This document shows positions 26,801 through 40,900 of a DNA stretch of 64,000 nucleotides, piece after piece. The translations under genes were made by a program, and so were the position numbers. Each line of letters opens with the position of its first letter. Position 1 is the first letter of the stretch. The DNA is from Dromaius novaehollandiae (Eukaryota > Chordata > Aves > Casuariiformes > Dromaiidae). Location of the stretch: the NCBI RefSeq assembly GCF_036370855.1, contig NC_088103.1:6015404-6079403 (forward strand), in the 5' to 3' direction. Under the pieces are notes generated by a model, which saw nothing but the letters and a program-made list of their open reading frames with translations, did no database searches and was not told the DNA's origin.

Positions 26801-28998
26801 CTGGGGCAGCTGCCTCACGGCCTGGTGCCCAGCCCCAGGCTCTGGGAACGGGGAGATCCGAGAGGGATCAATCACTGGCAGTGCAGACTAGGCTCCTGGG
26901 GGGAAGCACCGCCCGTGGGCACATGCTGGCACCAGGGGGACAGCGGGTGCAGGCAGGTGGAGGGGTGCAGGCAGGCACAGTGGGTGCAGGCAGGCACTGC
27001 AAGCACAGGCAGGCACTGTGAGCGCAGGCAGGCACAGACAGGCCCTGAAGGCGCAGGTACTGCCGCTGTGGCTTCGCAGACCTCTGCTAAAACAAATCCT
27101 GTGTGTCTCCGCAGCTTCGCCATCCTCGTGGGCACAGCTCTCCTCCTGCAAGTCCCTGGGGACACCCAGGTAAGGTTGTACCAAGCTCCTCTCCTTTCTG
27201 CTGCCCAGACCTGTGTCCCAGTGCCCTGTGGCTGGCAGCCCCTTGGCCTGCTTGTACCCAGTGGCATGTGGGTTTGAAGCCCAAGGACTTCTCAAGGTAC
27301 TGGTGTGATGAATGGCTCTGGGCTCTCCCCAAAATGGCAGACTCAGGCACCAACCCCAGGACCCTGCATCGGGGCATGGGGAGGTCTGGCGTGCAACACA
27401 CCACCGGCACCGTGTGTTGTCCCTGTCCTTGCAGGGACACAGTTTTGGACAGAGTCTGGCTGTGAGAGGGAAGCACAGCTTTCTTCTGAGGGGCCAGGAG
27501 CCTGGCTCACAACCTCACCTTTCCTCACCTCTCTCCTTGCAGGCGCTGAGCAACACCAGAGGAAATCAGCTGCCTACTGATCTGGATTTCATCAAGGAAA
27601 TGTAAGAGGTGCTGGAGCCAGGGCGCTCAAGCCCTTTTCCTTGCACCTTTGGGTGCCATATCGGGGCCTAGTGCCACTTTCAAAAGGGAAGACACCCCAA
27701 ATTCGGAGCGGGGCAGGTCTGGTTTGTAAAAAACAACCAACAAAAACTAAGCCCAGCACGTATTCTCAAAGCATTTCAGGGGGAATACATTTTTCTCACT
27801 GCTTTGTATCCCCAAAATATAAGGGGCTCCCAGTTCACGTTTACCCCATAAATCACCCAAATTCTCCGAGCTTAAAGTTATGGCTACTTGTCCTGTGCTT
27901 GCAGCACACTGTAAAAACGCTGCTGCTGTTGTACCTGTCTTTTCCACGGTGAGGTCTGTAAGAAGAGCAAGCTCTGATGTTTTATCAGTTAGTACAGATC
28001 CAGCCTGTTCTGAGGCTAAGCAGCAAAATTAGCCAGCTGGATCCCTTCAGACTGATTCCTAACAGCCTACTCCGCAAGGCAAAACCAGTTAAAGGGGATG
28101 CATGGGTACTGGAAACATCTTGCAATGAGCTCATCAGGCCTCACTCAGCAATTGCCTTTCTGCAAAATCGATGCCTTTTCCATGGCAAGGTTGCCACGGC
28201 CAAGAAAGGTTTGGCCCCATCCAGCCTCTCTGTCCCTGCCCATCTCGCAGGCAGGGGCTGCTCGCAGACCCCACCGGCCTCTCCGTGGCCAGACCCGACA
28301 AGCCCAGCTCCCTCCCATCTCCTCATGGGTCAGGTGCTCCAGGCCCTGACCAGCTTGGCAGCCTGCGGGAGGCCTTGCCAGGGTCTCCGCGTGCCTCTCG
28401 CACTGGGGGGGCCAGACCTGGACACAGCGCTGCAGGTAGGGACACCCCCCAACCTGCAGGGGTTTGTGTGCCGTCTCTGGTGCCCCAGCTGAGGGTGGGG
28501 TTTGCAGAGCACCCATTGCTGGGTGTTTGCTGGATCTGGGCTGGCTCTGTTGGTGGCTGGCCAGGGCGGGACCACCAAGCCATGTGCAAAGGGAGACAGC
28601 AGTGATCAGCTATTTTTGTTTCCTCCTTCCAGCATCCTGGGCATAAGAGCTGTTGAGCCTCCAGAAGAGAGTGAGATAACTGTAGATGCTGAACCAGGAA
28701 TAAAGGTCTTCAGCGATGCACAAGCCTGGAGAGGTAAGTAAGTGTGCTGGAGCGTCTGCCCCTGTGCCTGGCCCCCTCTGGGTCCCCACCCCATGATGGG
28801 TCTCTGTCCCCTCCAGGCCCCTCCGGAGCCCAGGCCATAGAAGGACCTGAGGAGGACCGCGATCACCTCCACCATCCCGAAGGCAATGGAGTTGAACATG
28901 CAGCACATGTGCAGCGCCTGGCTCTGCCCCGCAAGGTGCAGAGCGGCCCAGAAGAAGACCGGGACCATATCCACCATGGCCGAGAGGAGGAGATGTGA
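26657..28998 (+). CDS. PRAP1: Proline-rich acidic protein 1 (secreted)
   Basis: PRAP1 is a small secreted, largely disordered acidic protein of gut, liver and uterine epithelium in mammals, linked to lipid binding and lipoprotein assembly. Coding exons: 26657-26664, 27115-27169, 27543-27601, 28633-28733 and 28817-28998. All junctions are GT-AG, phases agree, and the product is 134 residues. Residues 1-21 form a signal peptide (MDRFAILVGTALLLQ). The segment GIRAVEPPEESE matches mammalian GARVVEPPEK. The block GPEEDRDHLHH and the C-terminal GPEEDRDHIHH match the mammalian GPEEDQDHIYH ending. Position between CALY and ECHS1 and orientation both match human 10q26.3. Overall identity is low, so automatic pipelines could miss it. 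Two poly(A) signals follow, at 29012-29017 and 29109-29114. The eight-base first coding exon rests on the phase-compatible donor and signal peptide and is the least certain part. Confidence 0.82.
28230..28460 (-). mobile_element. CR1-type LINE fragment
   Basis: Located in PRAP1 intron 3. The plus strand reads the complement of the CR1 ORF2 3' region: a block beginning AGCTCCCTCCCATCTCCTCA, then GGGTCAGGTGCTCCAGGCC, and TGGACACAGCGCTGCAGGT. These are diagnostic avian CR1 words. The sense strand is minus. It is short, truncated and diverged, with no intact reading frame. Ends are approximate. Confidence 0.7.
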
Positions 28999-29114
28999 CT
29001 CCACCTGGGATAATAAAAGGGGGATCTGAGCTGCCCCAGCTTCTCACCGCAGCCCTGGGTTTCCTCAGGGAGATCTCTCATCTCCGTACCTGGCCTTCAA
29101 ACCCCTTCAATAAA

Positions 29115-29870
29115 CCTCATTTTCTCTGCTCCCCATCCCAGCAGACTCTTCATATCTGCTAGAAACTTGTCTAGGTGCAGCATCACTGTGCCTCATCCCA
29201 GCAGCACTGACACTCCTCTGTAACAGGGTCCCAAAATTTGGGGCCCTGAGCAGCCTGCTGTAGCTATGAGCCCCCAGACAATGGGATGGGAGGAGGACGA
29301 TGGCCTGGGGTGCCAGCCTACCGCAGGGACCACAGGGGAGGAGAAGGGATGGGGACATGGACTCTCTTCCCCACAGTCCCTGCCGTGGCCACTGATGGTG
29401 GCAGCTCAGCCCATCACCCCGGCGTCACTTCAGCCTATGTTGAGGGATCACCTACCCCTGCTTGCCAGCTCTCTGAAGGGTGGGCTGAGGCCAGCCAAAT
29501 TCATTGCATGGATGCTGGACCAACACTGGGCTCTGGCTTAGCACTTTACAAGGAGGCACACACCAGACTGGGCAAGGGCCAGCGCGTCTGGGAAAACCCC
29601 ATCCCGTGGGAAGAGAGTGCATGGCTGTGAAGACCCTGGTAACAGCAGAGGGATGGAGAGCGCTCCTGCCAGGCACAAGCGGGCCAGGAAGGTGCTGCAG
29701 GATGTCCTTCAGCAGGGACGCAGGAGGCTGGACCACGACGGGGCCACTCGTGCCTGGTCGCAGTGGGAGAGCAGTGTCGTGAGGGGTTCAGTCAGTGGCG
29801 ATCCCCCCACGTCTCCCAGCTCTCCCAGCTCGGCCCGCTCGGTCTGCCAGCAAGGACGCCCAACCTCCCA
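29115..29870. other. Intergenic gap between PRAP1 and ECHS1
   Basis: In human, FUOM (fucose mutarotase) lies here. I looked for its conserved peptides on both strands and found none. The stretch is GC-rich, with only short unsupported frames. Confidence 0.5.
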
Positions 29871-30193
29871 GCAGCTCCCGGAAAGCCTTTTAATTGCAAT
29901 CACAAGCCGAGCCCTGATTCAGATCATCTCACCGGAGGAAAGGCATCAGTCACGGCCAGGCCCACGGCCCCTCCGTGTGGCACAGCGCTGGGGAGCGATG
30001 CCCCTTTCCGGTGGGGCAGCACATCCGGGATGCTCCAGAAAGGGGCGGAGTCACCCCTGATTAGGCACATGGGTCGGTTAAGGAGGTGTTTTGTGATGAC
30101 CACTGAGCAGCTGGTGTCCGAGGGGACAAAAGGGATGGCTGTCCCTGTCCTGTGCTGGCCAGGACCCCCAGGGACGCACAGGCCCCGCAGAGC
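29871..30193 (-). other. ECHS1: ECHS1 3' UTR with ATTAAA signal
   Basis: Downstream of the ECHS1 stop on the minus strand. The nearest poly(A) signal is the common variant ATTAAA (plus-strand TTTAAT at 29889-29894), giving a 3' UTR of about 0.3 kb. The boundary is inferred from the signal. Confidence 0.45.
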
Positions 30194-33372
<3,179 letters not shown>

Positions 33373-34127
33373 GGCGGAACGCGGGGCGGCCCCGCCCCCG
33401 CCCCGATTGGCCGAGGCGGCCCCGTCCTGCCCCGCGCCCATTGGCCGAGGCGGTCCCGCCCCGCGCCGCGCCCATTGGCCAAGGCGGCTCCGCGCCGCGC
33501 CCATTGGCCGAGGCGGCCCCGCCCCCGCCCCGCCCCCGCCCCGCCCTCCCGAGCCGGGTGTGGCTCCGCGGGGAGGGCCCGGCCCCGGTCCGGCGCGCCG
33601 AGGCCTTGGGGCATCAGCTGCCTGTGCGGCCGAGGGCGGGGGGGGCTAAGAACGGGATTAAATGCTTTAAAAGCTGCCCACGTCAATGCTTGCGCGGCAG
33701 TGCCGCGCCCGGCACCCCCAGCACGGCGGAGCAGCTGCCGTAACGGGGACGGGTGCTGTGACAGCGGGTGGGGGCCGACGAAGACGTGCTGGGAGACGGG
33801 AGGGGTTTCCCCTTTCCCGCTTCCAGGAGCCTATAAATCACGTCCCTCCGTGCGCGGTGGCACGCGTCCCGCCCGGCCCCTCCTGCACAAGGAGGCTGCA
33901 CGTGCACGCATGCCGGCGCCTGTGCGTCTCTCTGCGTGTGCACATGCACGCACCCGTGCTGGCGGGCGTGCAACACCCTGTTTTGGGGGTGAATGCAGTC
34001 GGAGGCCCTGCCCCAGCTGTGCGCATGCATGCGCACGCCCGTCTGTCCCCAAGCTGTGTGCACGCACGGCCCCGCGCTCGCAACCCATCACTTGCATTGC
34101 AAGTCTGCAGCTCTCATGGCCACACAT

Positions 34128-34142
34128 CCCCCCCCCCCCCCC
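34128..34142. repeat. Poly-C run of 15
   Basis: Homopolymer of 15 C at the left edge of the SPRN-side minisatellite. Similar G/C runs occur at 25334, 25738, 35143 and 49399. Lengths of such runs are prone to sequencing error. Confidence 0.7.
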
Positions 34143-34162
34143 GCATGCACATGTGCACAGCC

Positions 34163-34995
34163 CCTGCAGCTCACCCTGCGTGCACACGCACACCCATTGC
34201 ACCCTGCATGCACACGCACACACCCATTGCACGCCTGCAGCTCACCCTGCATTCACATGTACACACCCACGGCACCCTGCGTGCACACGCACACCCATTG
34301 CACCCTGCATGCACATGAACACACATAACTGCACCCTGCAGCTCACCCTGCGTGCACATGCACACCCATTGCACCCTGCATGCACACGCACACACCTGTT
34401 GCACGCTGCAGCTCACCCTGCATGCACACGCACACCCATTGCACCCTGCATGCACATGAACACACATAATTGCACCCTGCAGCTCACCCTGCGTGCACAC
34501 GCACACCCATTGCACCCTGCATGCACACGCACACACCCGTTGCACGCTGCAGCTCACCCTGCGTGCACACGCACACCCATTGCACCCTGCATGCACACGC
34601 ACACACCCATTGCACGCTGCAGCTCACCCTGCGTGCACACGCACACCCATTGCACCCTGCATGCACACGCACACACCCATTGCACGCTGCAGCTCACCCT
34701 GCGTGCACACGCACACCCATTGCACCCTGCATGCACACGCACACACCCGTTGCACGCTGCAGCTCACCCTGCGTGCACACGCACACCCATTGCACCCTGC
34801 ATGCACACGCACACACCCATGGCACGCTGCAGCTCACCCTGCGTGCACACGCACACCCATTGCACCCTGCGTGCACACGCACACCCCCATTGCACGCTGC
34901 AGCTCACCCTGCGTGCACACGCACACCCATTGCACCCTGCGTGCACACGCACACCCCCATTGCACGCTGCAGCTCACCCTGCGTGCACACGCGCG
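34163..34995 (+). repeat. 70-bp minisatellite upstream of SPRN
   Basis: Twelve occurrences of GCAGCTCACCCTGC mark the units. From about 34479 onward the spacing is exactly 70 bp (34549, 34619, 34689, 34759, 34829, 34899, 34969). Each unit holds two CACACGCACACCCATTGCA-type halves. Left-hand copies are more diverged and irregular (70-101 bp); right-hand copies are nearly identical, pointing to recent expansion from the SPRN side. The unit lacks stop codons, and 70 is not a multiple of three, so long frames run through in several registers on both strands. They are artefacts. Confidence 0.9.
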
Positions 34996-34999
34996 CACA

Positions 35000-35165
35000 C
35001 GCACCCCCCCCGCAGCCCCCGCCCGCGCGCCCCGTCACGTGCCCCCCCCGCGCACCCGCACGCAGCGCGGCGGCGCGCGGCGGCGGGAGCGCGGCCGGCA
35101 GCGGAGCGGCGTCCGCGGCGCGGTGAGCAGCGCGGCCGGAGCGGGGGGGGGGGGGGGGGGCGCGT
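35000..35165 (+). promoter_or_regulatory. SPRN: SPRN CpG-island promoter and non-coding first exon (inferred)
   Basis: A short CpG-dense block between CA-rich and TG-rich flanks. A donor GTGAGC at 35123 follows CGGCGCG, so a 5' UTR exon probably ends at 35122. Mammalian SPRN also has a non-coding first exon followed by a single coding exon. A run of 18 G (35143-35160) lies just inside the intron and could form G-quadruplex structures. Confidence 0.5.
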
Positions 35166-35219
35166 GCGAGCGCGTGCGGGCGGGCGCCGGTGCACGGGGG
35201 CTGAGCGAGCGCGCAGCGC

Positions 35220-36110
35220 GTGCACGGGTGTGCGCGCGTGCACGTGCACGCGCTAATGCCGGGGGGGTGCCTGCAGCCAGTGACACGCATGCGGGCGCGG
35301 AAGGCGTGCGCGGGTGAGCGTGCTGGCACAGGCACCTGTGGCCAGGTGCATGGGCGCACGGCTGTAAGCGGGTGGCTACGCGCACGTTTGCATCCGTGTG
35401 CGGGGGGGGGATGTGCGCAGCCCGTGTAAAAATGCTTTTGTGCGTGCAAATCCTGCGCGGCCGTGCACGCGCGGCATGGCTGGCTCGGTGCACAAGTCAC
35501 GGCTTGAGCACCGGTGTGTTTGTGTGCACACAACTCATGCATGGGTGTGCGCAAACCTTATATAGGGCTCTATGTGCGCCCATGCATATAGGAGGCTGCT
35601 GCACATGCAGCTCTTGCATAGGTGTGCACACGTGTGCATGTCATGCACGGGTATGTTTAAGAGTGTGTGCTTGCATCTCATGCACGGCTCCGTGTAGGAC
35701 TGTAGATGTGCATGCAACTTGTGCATGAGTGCATGCACGCTGCACACGCCTTGGGGTGTGTGCGTGTGTCTGTGCAAGCATGCGTGTGTGCAAGCGTGCC
35801 ACTCACCCGCAGTTGTGTGGCGGTTTTCCCTGCACCCCGTGCATTGGCATACGTATGCAACGCATGCATGGGTGCATGCACACATGCACGATCTGTGTCA
35901 GGGCCCATCTGCACATATGTGCACGCATGCAGCTTGTGCACGGGGCTTGTGTGTGCACAAACGTATGCAAGGGGTGCTATGAGTGCAAGAGCATGTGCAG
36001 CCCAGGCACGTATAGATGTGTGTGTGCGTGTGTGCACATGCAACCAGTACATACGGCTCTGTGCAACGCATAGGGGCACGTGCAGCCTGCGTATGGGCTG
36101 TTGCACGTGC
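35220..36110. repeat. TG-rich alternating purine-pyrimidine tract, SPRN intron 1
   Basis: Nearly 0.9 kb of degenerate GTGTGCACGCATGC-type words, with GT-rich words on the plus strand. On the other side of the SPRN CpG island the same vocabulary is CA-rich on the plus strand. There is no fixed repeat unit. It fills most of the inferred SPRN intron (35123-36222). Confidence 0.75.
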
Positions 36111-36244
36111 AGTGCAGGTCAGCTGCACCTGGCACGTGGCCCAGATGCGGGTGCCCGGGTGGCAGTCGGCGGGGAGGCCCTGCAGCCTGGGCTGAGCACC
36201 CTGAGGTCTCCCTTGTGCCCAGGTCCGGCTGGCCTGGCGGCGGG

Positions 36245-36646
36245 ATGAGGAGGAGGAGGACGGCGGCGTGCTGGACGCTGATGCTGCTCGCCGCTGCTTT
36301 TTGCGACGTCGCGGCTGGAAAGGGCGGGCGCGGCGGTGCCCGGGGGGCCGCGCGCGGCAGCGCCCGGGGGGCCTCCCGCGTGCGGGCGAAGGCGGCCCCC
36401 CGCTACGGCGCGGCCCGACGGGTGGCGGGGGCGGCGGCGGCGGGGGCCGCGGCCGGCGCGGCGGCGGGGGCCGCCCTGCGCAGGGCCAGGCTCTCCGGGG
36501 AGCTCGACGGGGACTATGGCGCCGAGTACGGGGACACCAACCGGACGGCCGCCGCCAGCTCGTGGACGTCGGCTGCCCGAGCCTGGGACTCTTTGGGCTG
36601 GGCCGTGTCCTGGCTCTGCCCGCTCGCCGCCTTCCTCCACCTCTGA
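36245..36646 (+). CDS. SPRN: Shadoo, shadow of prion protein
   Basis: GPI-anchored, prion-related brain glycoprotein. The coding sequence is a single exon of 133 residues, preceded by an acceptor (CCCAG at 36218-36222), as in other vertebrates. Residues 1-25 are a signal peptide (MRRRRTAACWTLMLLAAAFC). Residues 26-50 hold the basic KGGRGGARGAARGSARGASR repeats. Residues 60-78 are the Ala/Gly hydrophobic domain shared with prion protein (AGAAAAGAAAGAAAGAA). An N-glycosylation site N99-R-T precedes a C-terminal hydrophobic stretch fitting a GPI-attachment signal. I chose the ATG at 36245 because it starts the signal peptide and follows the acceptor. Upstream in-frame ATGs lie in intronic sequence. 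The gene is tail-to-tail with MTG1; its AATAAA is at 37093-37098. The four-arginine start is stronger than in mammals. Confidence 0.92.
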   Translation: MRRRRTAACWTLMLLAAAFCDVAAGKGGRGGARGAARGSARGASRVRAKAAPRYGAARRVAGAAAAGAAAGAAAGAALRRARLSGELDGDYGAEYGDTNRTAAASSWTSAARAWDSLGWAVSWLCPLAAFLHL

Positions 36647-37098
36647 CGGGCCCCGCTCCTCGCCCTGCCCGGCGCAGCCCGCGGCTTGACCCCAACCCTC
36701 CGAAACCCCACGGCCGTCGCAGGAGCCCTGACCGTGCCCGCTCCGGCTCTCCCTGTTTTGGGATGTTGCGAGGGTAGGACACCCCACGGGGCTGAGGGGC
36801 CACATACGCGGGCCACCAACAGCTCGAAGGACAGCGCCGACCACCCGAGCAGCCAGCACTGCCCACGGCCCAGCCTGGCACTTGCTGTTCCCACCCCCAG
36901 CCCGTCCCCCACGACCGGGGAGGTGCCCCCGCCCTGGGGCAGGACCCCACGGGAAGCCTCGGGCTCGCCGCGCACCCCTCCACAGCCTCCCTGTGTATCT
37001 GCAGCTGTGCCAAACCCTGCCACCTCGGGCACCCCGTTCGTACCGCTCCTTTGTACGTGGGTTCCTAAGTGTTTTGATGATGACAACGTGGCAATAAA

Positions 37099-37690
37099 GC
37101 TGGGCAGACAGTACGTGTGGTTGAATGTGGACTGAGTGAGGACAGGCAGGGATGCAGGAGCCTCAAAGGACTCTGGCAGACGCTTTTTTAGCAGCCCCAA
37201 ACCCCTGGCACTTGGGTCATAGTGGTTTCATTTAGGGTTGAAGGTATTACCTAGAGGTCCAAGACTGGGATGGGGTCTCCCACCTGCAGCACCCAAGCAT
37301 TAACTCACCTCCCAGGTGGGGAATGAGAGGAAATGGTCTCCGAAAAGGTTTTGGCCCTGCTGGAGGCAGCACCCTCTCCTTTTCCTTTCTTACCAACACT
37401 CAGGCCCTTCTGCATGGCCACTGTAGTCCCCAAGAGAAGCAGCTGGGGTCCCCTTGCCCCCCCGTACAGTAAGGGCAAGGATCACAGCACAGTCTTCCTC
37501 CCTCTGCGATCACGTACGTCTCGTCCCCTTGCATCAGTCTGGGGTTGAAATGAGGCTTCCACCTCGGGTGACGGGCTGTGCTTCCCTGCGGCACGGTGGC
37601 AGAAACGCAGAGCTCCCCCACACCATCTGCTCCCCCTTGCCCCGCGCCGCAGCCAGGCACAAACCGCCGTGGAGGCAGAGACTGGAGAAG
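37099..37690. other. Gap between convergent SPRN and MTG1 3' ends
   Basis: About 0.6 kb between the SPRN AATAAA and the MTG1 ATTAAA (plus-strand TTTAAT at 37695-37700). No coding or repeat signal is seen. Confidence 0.5.
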
Positions 37691-37993
37691 CCGCTTTAAT
37701 CACACCCCACAGCTCGGGTGTGAAAAGCTCCAGGCTGAGACACCGACTCCACATGGCCTCAGCGCTGCGTGGGAGACAGCAGGGCTCATACGGGAACAGC
37801 CCTGCTCATGCGGGAACAGGGCTCGGTGTTCGGTAAAGGCAGTCCCCACAGCAGCCCGGCTTTTTGGAAGGAGAGGGATGCCCAGCCGCCTTCAGAGTTT
37901 GCCAGGAGCTTCGTGCGTCGTCGTTCCTGGGACACACAGCGTCTTCCTCCGGGAGCCCATGCGCAGGCCCTCTCCCACACAGGGCAGCGGGGC

Positions 37994-40900
37994 TCAGTCC
38001 AGTGTCACCCTGCCCAAATGTCCTGCCCGGAAAGCCCGTATAAGCTCGTAGGCAGCGGCCGAGTAGTCCAGCGTCGTCATGTTGACATTCCCTAGGGGAT
38101 GCGAAGGATGGTGCCAGATGCTCCAGCTAGCTCTCTGCCCTGCCAACCGAGCCCGGAGCCGAGCGATCCCAGAAGGACGGGGTATGGCCTGTGCACCCCA
38201 TGCCGCTCTGCGTCACGGAGACTGAGGTACCTCCCTCCCAGCACGCACACGAAGGTGCCCGGAGAGCCCCCGCACACTCACCTGTGCCTGTGAGCACCTT
38301 CACCTTCTGCACCTTACCCAGGGTCAGCGCCACACGCTTGAGCACGTGCTCGATGTCATCGCAGGCCTCGGCTAACCCATAGCGCTGCACGTACCTGTAG
38401 GAAGGACACGTCTTCCAGCCCTGGCACGTGGCTGGACCTTGATGGCACCAGGTAAAAACAGCTCCACTATCACTTTTTTTTCCACCGCCCCTTTCCAGGA
38501 GGACATTTCTCCACCACCCACTTCAAAGCTGCTCTTCCTGCAGAAGCAGGCACTAAAAGTAGCTCCTCTGCTCTCCTCCGTCCTAGCCTCTACTTATGTG
38601 GGCTGGGATGTTGCATCCGCCAGTGCTCCAGGATGAACCACTTCTGGGGCATCTCCTGCCCCCCCAAGGACACAGGCAGACTGGGAAAGGCCTCCCTGTG
38701 CCACGGGAAGCAACACCCGGGAGGGATCCTCTCCAGTCCCTCCACCGTGCTCACCTGAACTGCTGATGCTTGTTCAGCGTGTACAGCAGGTAATCGGCCA
38801 TGATGTCCTCCCCCACTAAGTGGTCACGGATAGCTCCTGGAAAAGAAGGGTAAACCCCAGCACGCTCAGCCTCGGGCACGCTGATATCACCCCAGCTAGG
38901 CTTTCTCTGAAGCACGCATGCTCTGAGACCTGGCCAAGCAGCAGTCCGTCCCTCCCTGAGGCCCCTGTGGGCATCTGTGGACACCAAGCCACGTGCAGAG
39001 CTCGAGGCCTGCAAACAGAGCCCCAGCAGCAGCAGCACACGTTAGCCTAGAAGATAGTAAGGCCTGGAAGTGGCAGCTGGGGGTTCAAAGCCACATTCAC
39101 AAGCTCCAGAGCATCATCCAGGACTGCAGCTAGAGCCAGCTCAGGCGCAAAGGCCACCTCACCGCACAGCGCCAGCTTCATGCCCGTCTCCACGTCCCCC
39201 AGCTTCGGGGGCAGCACTCCAGGCGTGTCCACCAGGTACATCAGGGGCTTCTCACACACCTGGGCAGAGAGCGCAGGACTGTTAGGAAGCTGCACGGATC
39301 TGTGGCTGAATAACTGGCACCATGGGACTCAGGCACAGGTGGTGACAGTGCCAACAAGAAAGGTGTTGAGCCCTTTTTATTGAGATCTTGCTGCAAAGGT
39401 GACTTGAGTAACACCAAACAGGCCAGCTTGGATTACACGTCTCCTGAGATTTTCTAGAGCTACTGTGAAAGAGGCAGTTTGGCCAAAAGAAGCTGCCTTC
39501 AAAAGCAATCCTTGGCAGAGCAGAAACCAGGAGAATGCCAGATCCCACCAGGCCCTTCCACACATCATCGAAAGATCAGATCAGTTTGATTCTGCAGGAA
39601 CAGAGTATCAGGACCAAAGGTGCCAGGAGCCAGAGACCTGCCCATCCCCGTCAGTACGGTCCCAGCCCTCCCACACGTGGTAACATGGACACAGCGGCCC
39701 TTTCCCAAGGCCAGCACTGACCCAGCTAGCTGGGCCTGAAGGACCATACCTGGATTCTGGTCAGCACCGCTTTGGTGATGCCTGGCTCGCCACCAACTGC
39801 AGTGGCTTTCCCTTTAGTGAAATGAGAGAGAGTCAGAGAACCAAGTGATGCTCTGCGCCTGCCTCCTGCTCCATGACTTGGAGGCAGCCCAAAGCCTCTT
39901 TGCAGCCGTGCCAGCTGCTCTTTCCCAAGTCAGGAACCCACGGAAATTACCTTTTTTGAGGTGCAGCCTTCGCAGGGAATTGATGAGTGACGACTTGCCC
40001 ATGTTTGGCACACCAATCACCATGATGCAGTACTCTATGTTCTGGAAGCAAGGAGGACACGTGCAGGGACCAGCCGGTCACCAACTATCCACCCCAGGAG
40101 CCAGCACTGATGTGCAGTCACAACAGCGACCAGGAGAAACCACCAAGCCTTTGCCTGTGTTTCCAGCATAAATTCAGCAGACTTCCCCCTTTTAACTCCA
40201 AAAGGAGTAGAATATGTCCTGCAAACTCCAGCCCTGACTCCCTGATCACCTGCTTGTCAGATGCCAGCTCAGCCCCTTGGATGCCACACTGAGACCTCAA
40301 GCCCAGAGCAACATCACACACACGCTCGCGATCTCACTGCTGCTCCTCACCTCAGCTCTCTGATAGCGTGGGCTGTTGCTGACCAGCTTGGCAACCAGGG
40401 GAACAATCTGCAAACAAACGGGGAGAAGGGCTCTAACAGGGCGGCTTTGTGAGGTAGGTCTGCTCCTTGGCTGGTAGCAGGCTGTCCTCCTGGAGGACAC
40501 TGTAACAGGAGCAAAGGAAAGAACGGGAATCGTACACAGCACCTTGACCGAGCTGCAAATGAAGGATACTCTGAACCAGTCGGCGACCTAAGTCGTACGT
40601 CGCCTTCCCCACAGTGGAGCACACAAACTTCTCCGTGGGCTGTGTCCTGGGGATTGGCTTGTAGCCCTTGGATGCTGGCAGTAAGGAGGACAGCAGGGCC
40701 TGGGGTGGCTGACACATTACCTTCCTGACGTTGCCATCCCGCTGGCAGTCAGTGAAGACGACATGTGAGCATCCCTCCTGCTTCAGCCGCTCCAAGACTT
40801 TCTAAAGGGACAGATAGAGGCATTGCTGGCACACTCTTGCAGCAGCCCCGCAGGGTCGCAGCCAGCCAGCACTGACCCAGCACCCCTGTGCTCACCGGCT

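Noticed and set aside
28606-29004. Minus-strand frame of 132 codons with membrane-like stretches over PRAP1 exons 4-5
   Set aside because: It is the antisense of coding exons with matching homology on the plus strand. It has no splice or promoter support.
34171-34952. Regular repeats that could be mistaken for a CRISPR-like array
   Set aside because: Units are head-to-tail copies with no unique spacers, in a vertebrate genome; it is a minisatellite.
36119-36859. Minus-strand frame of 246 codons opposite SPRN
   Set aside because: It is a GC-rich shadow of the SPRN coding exon, with no independent evidence.
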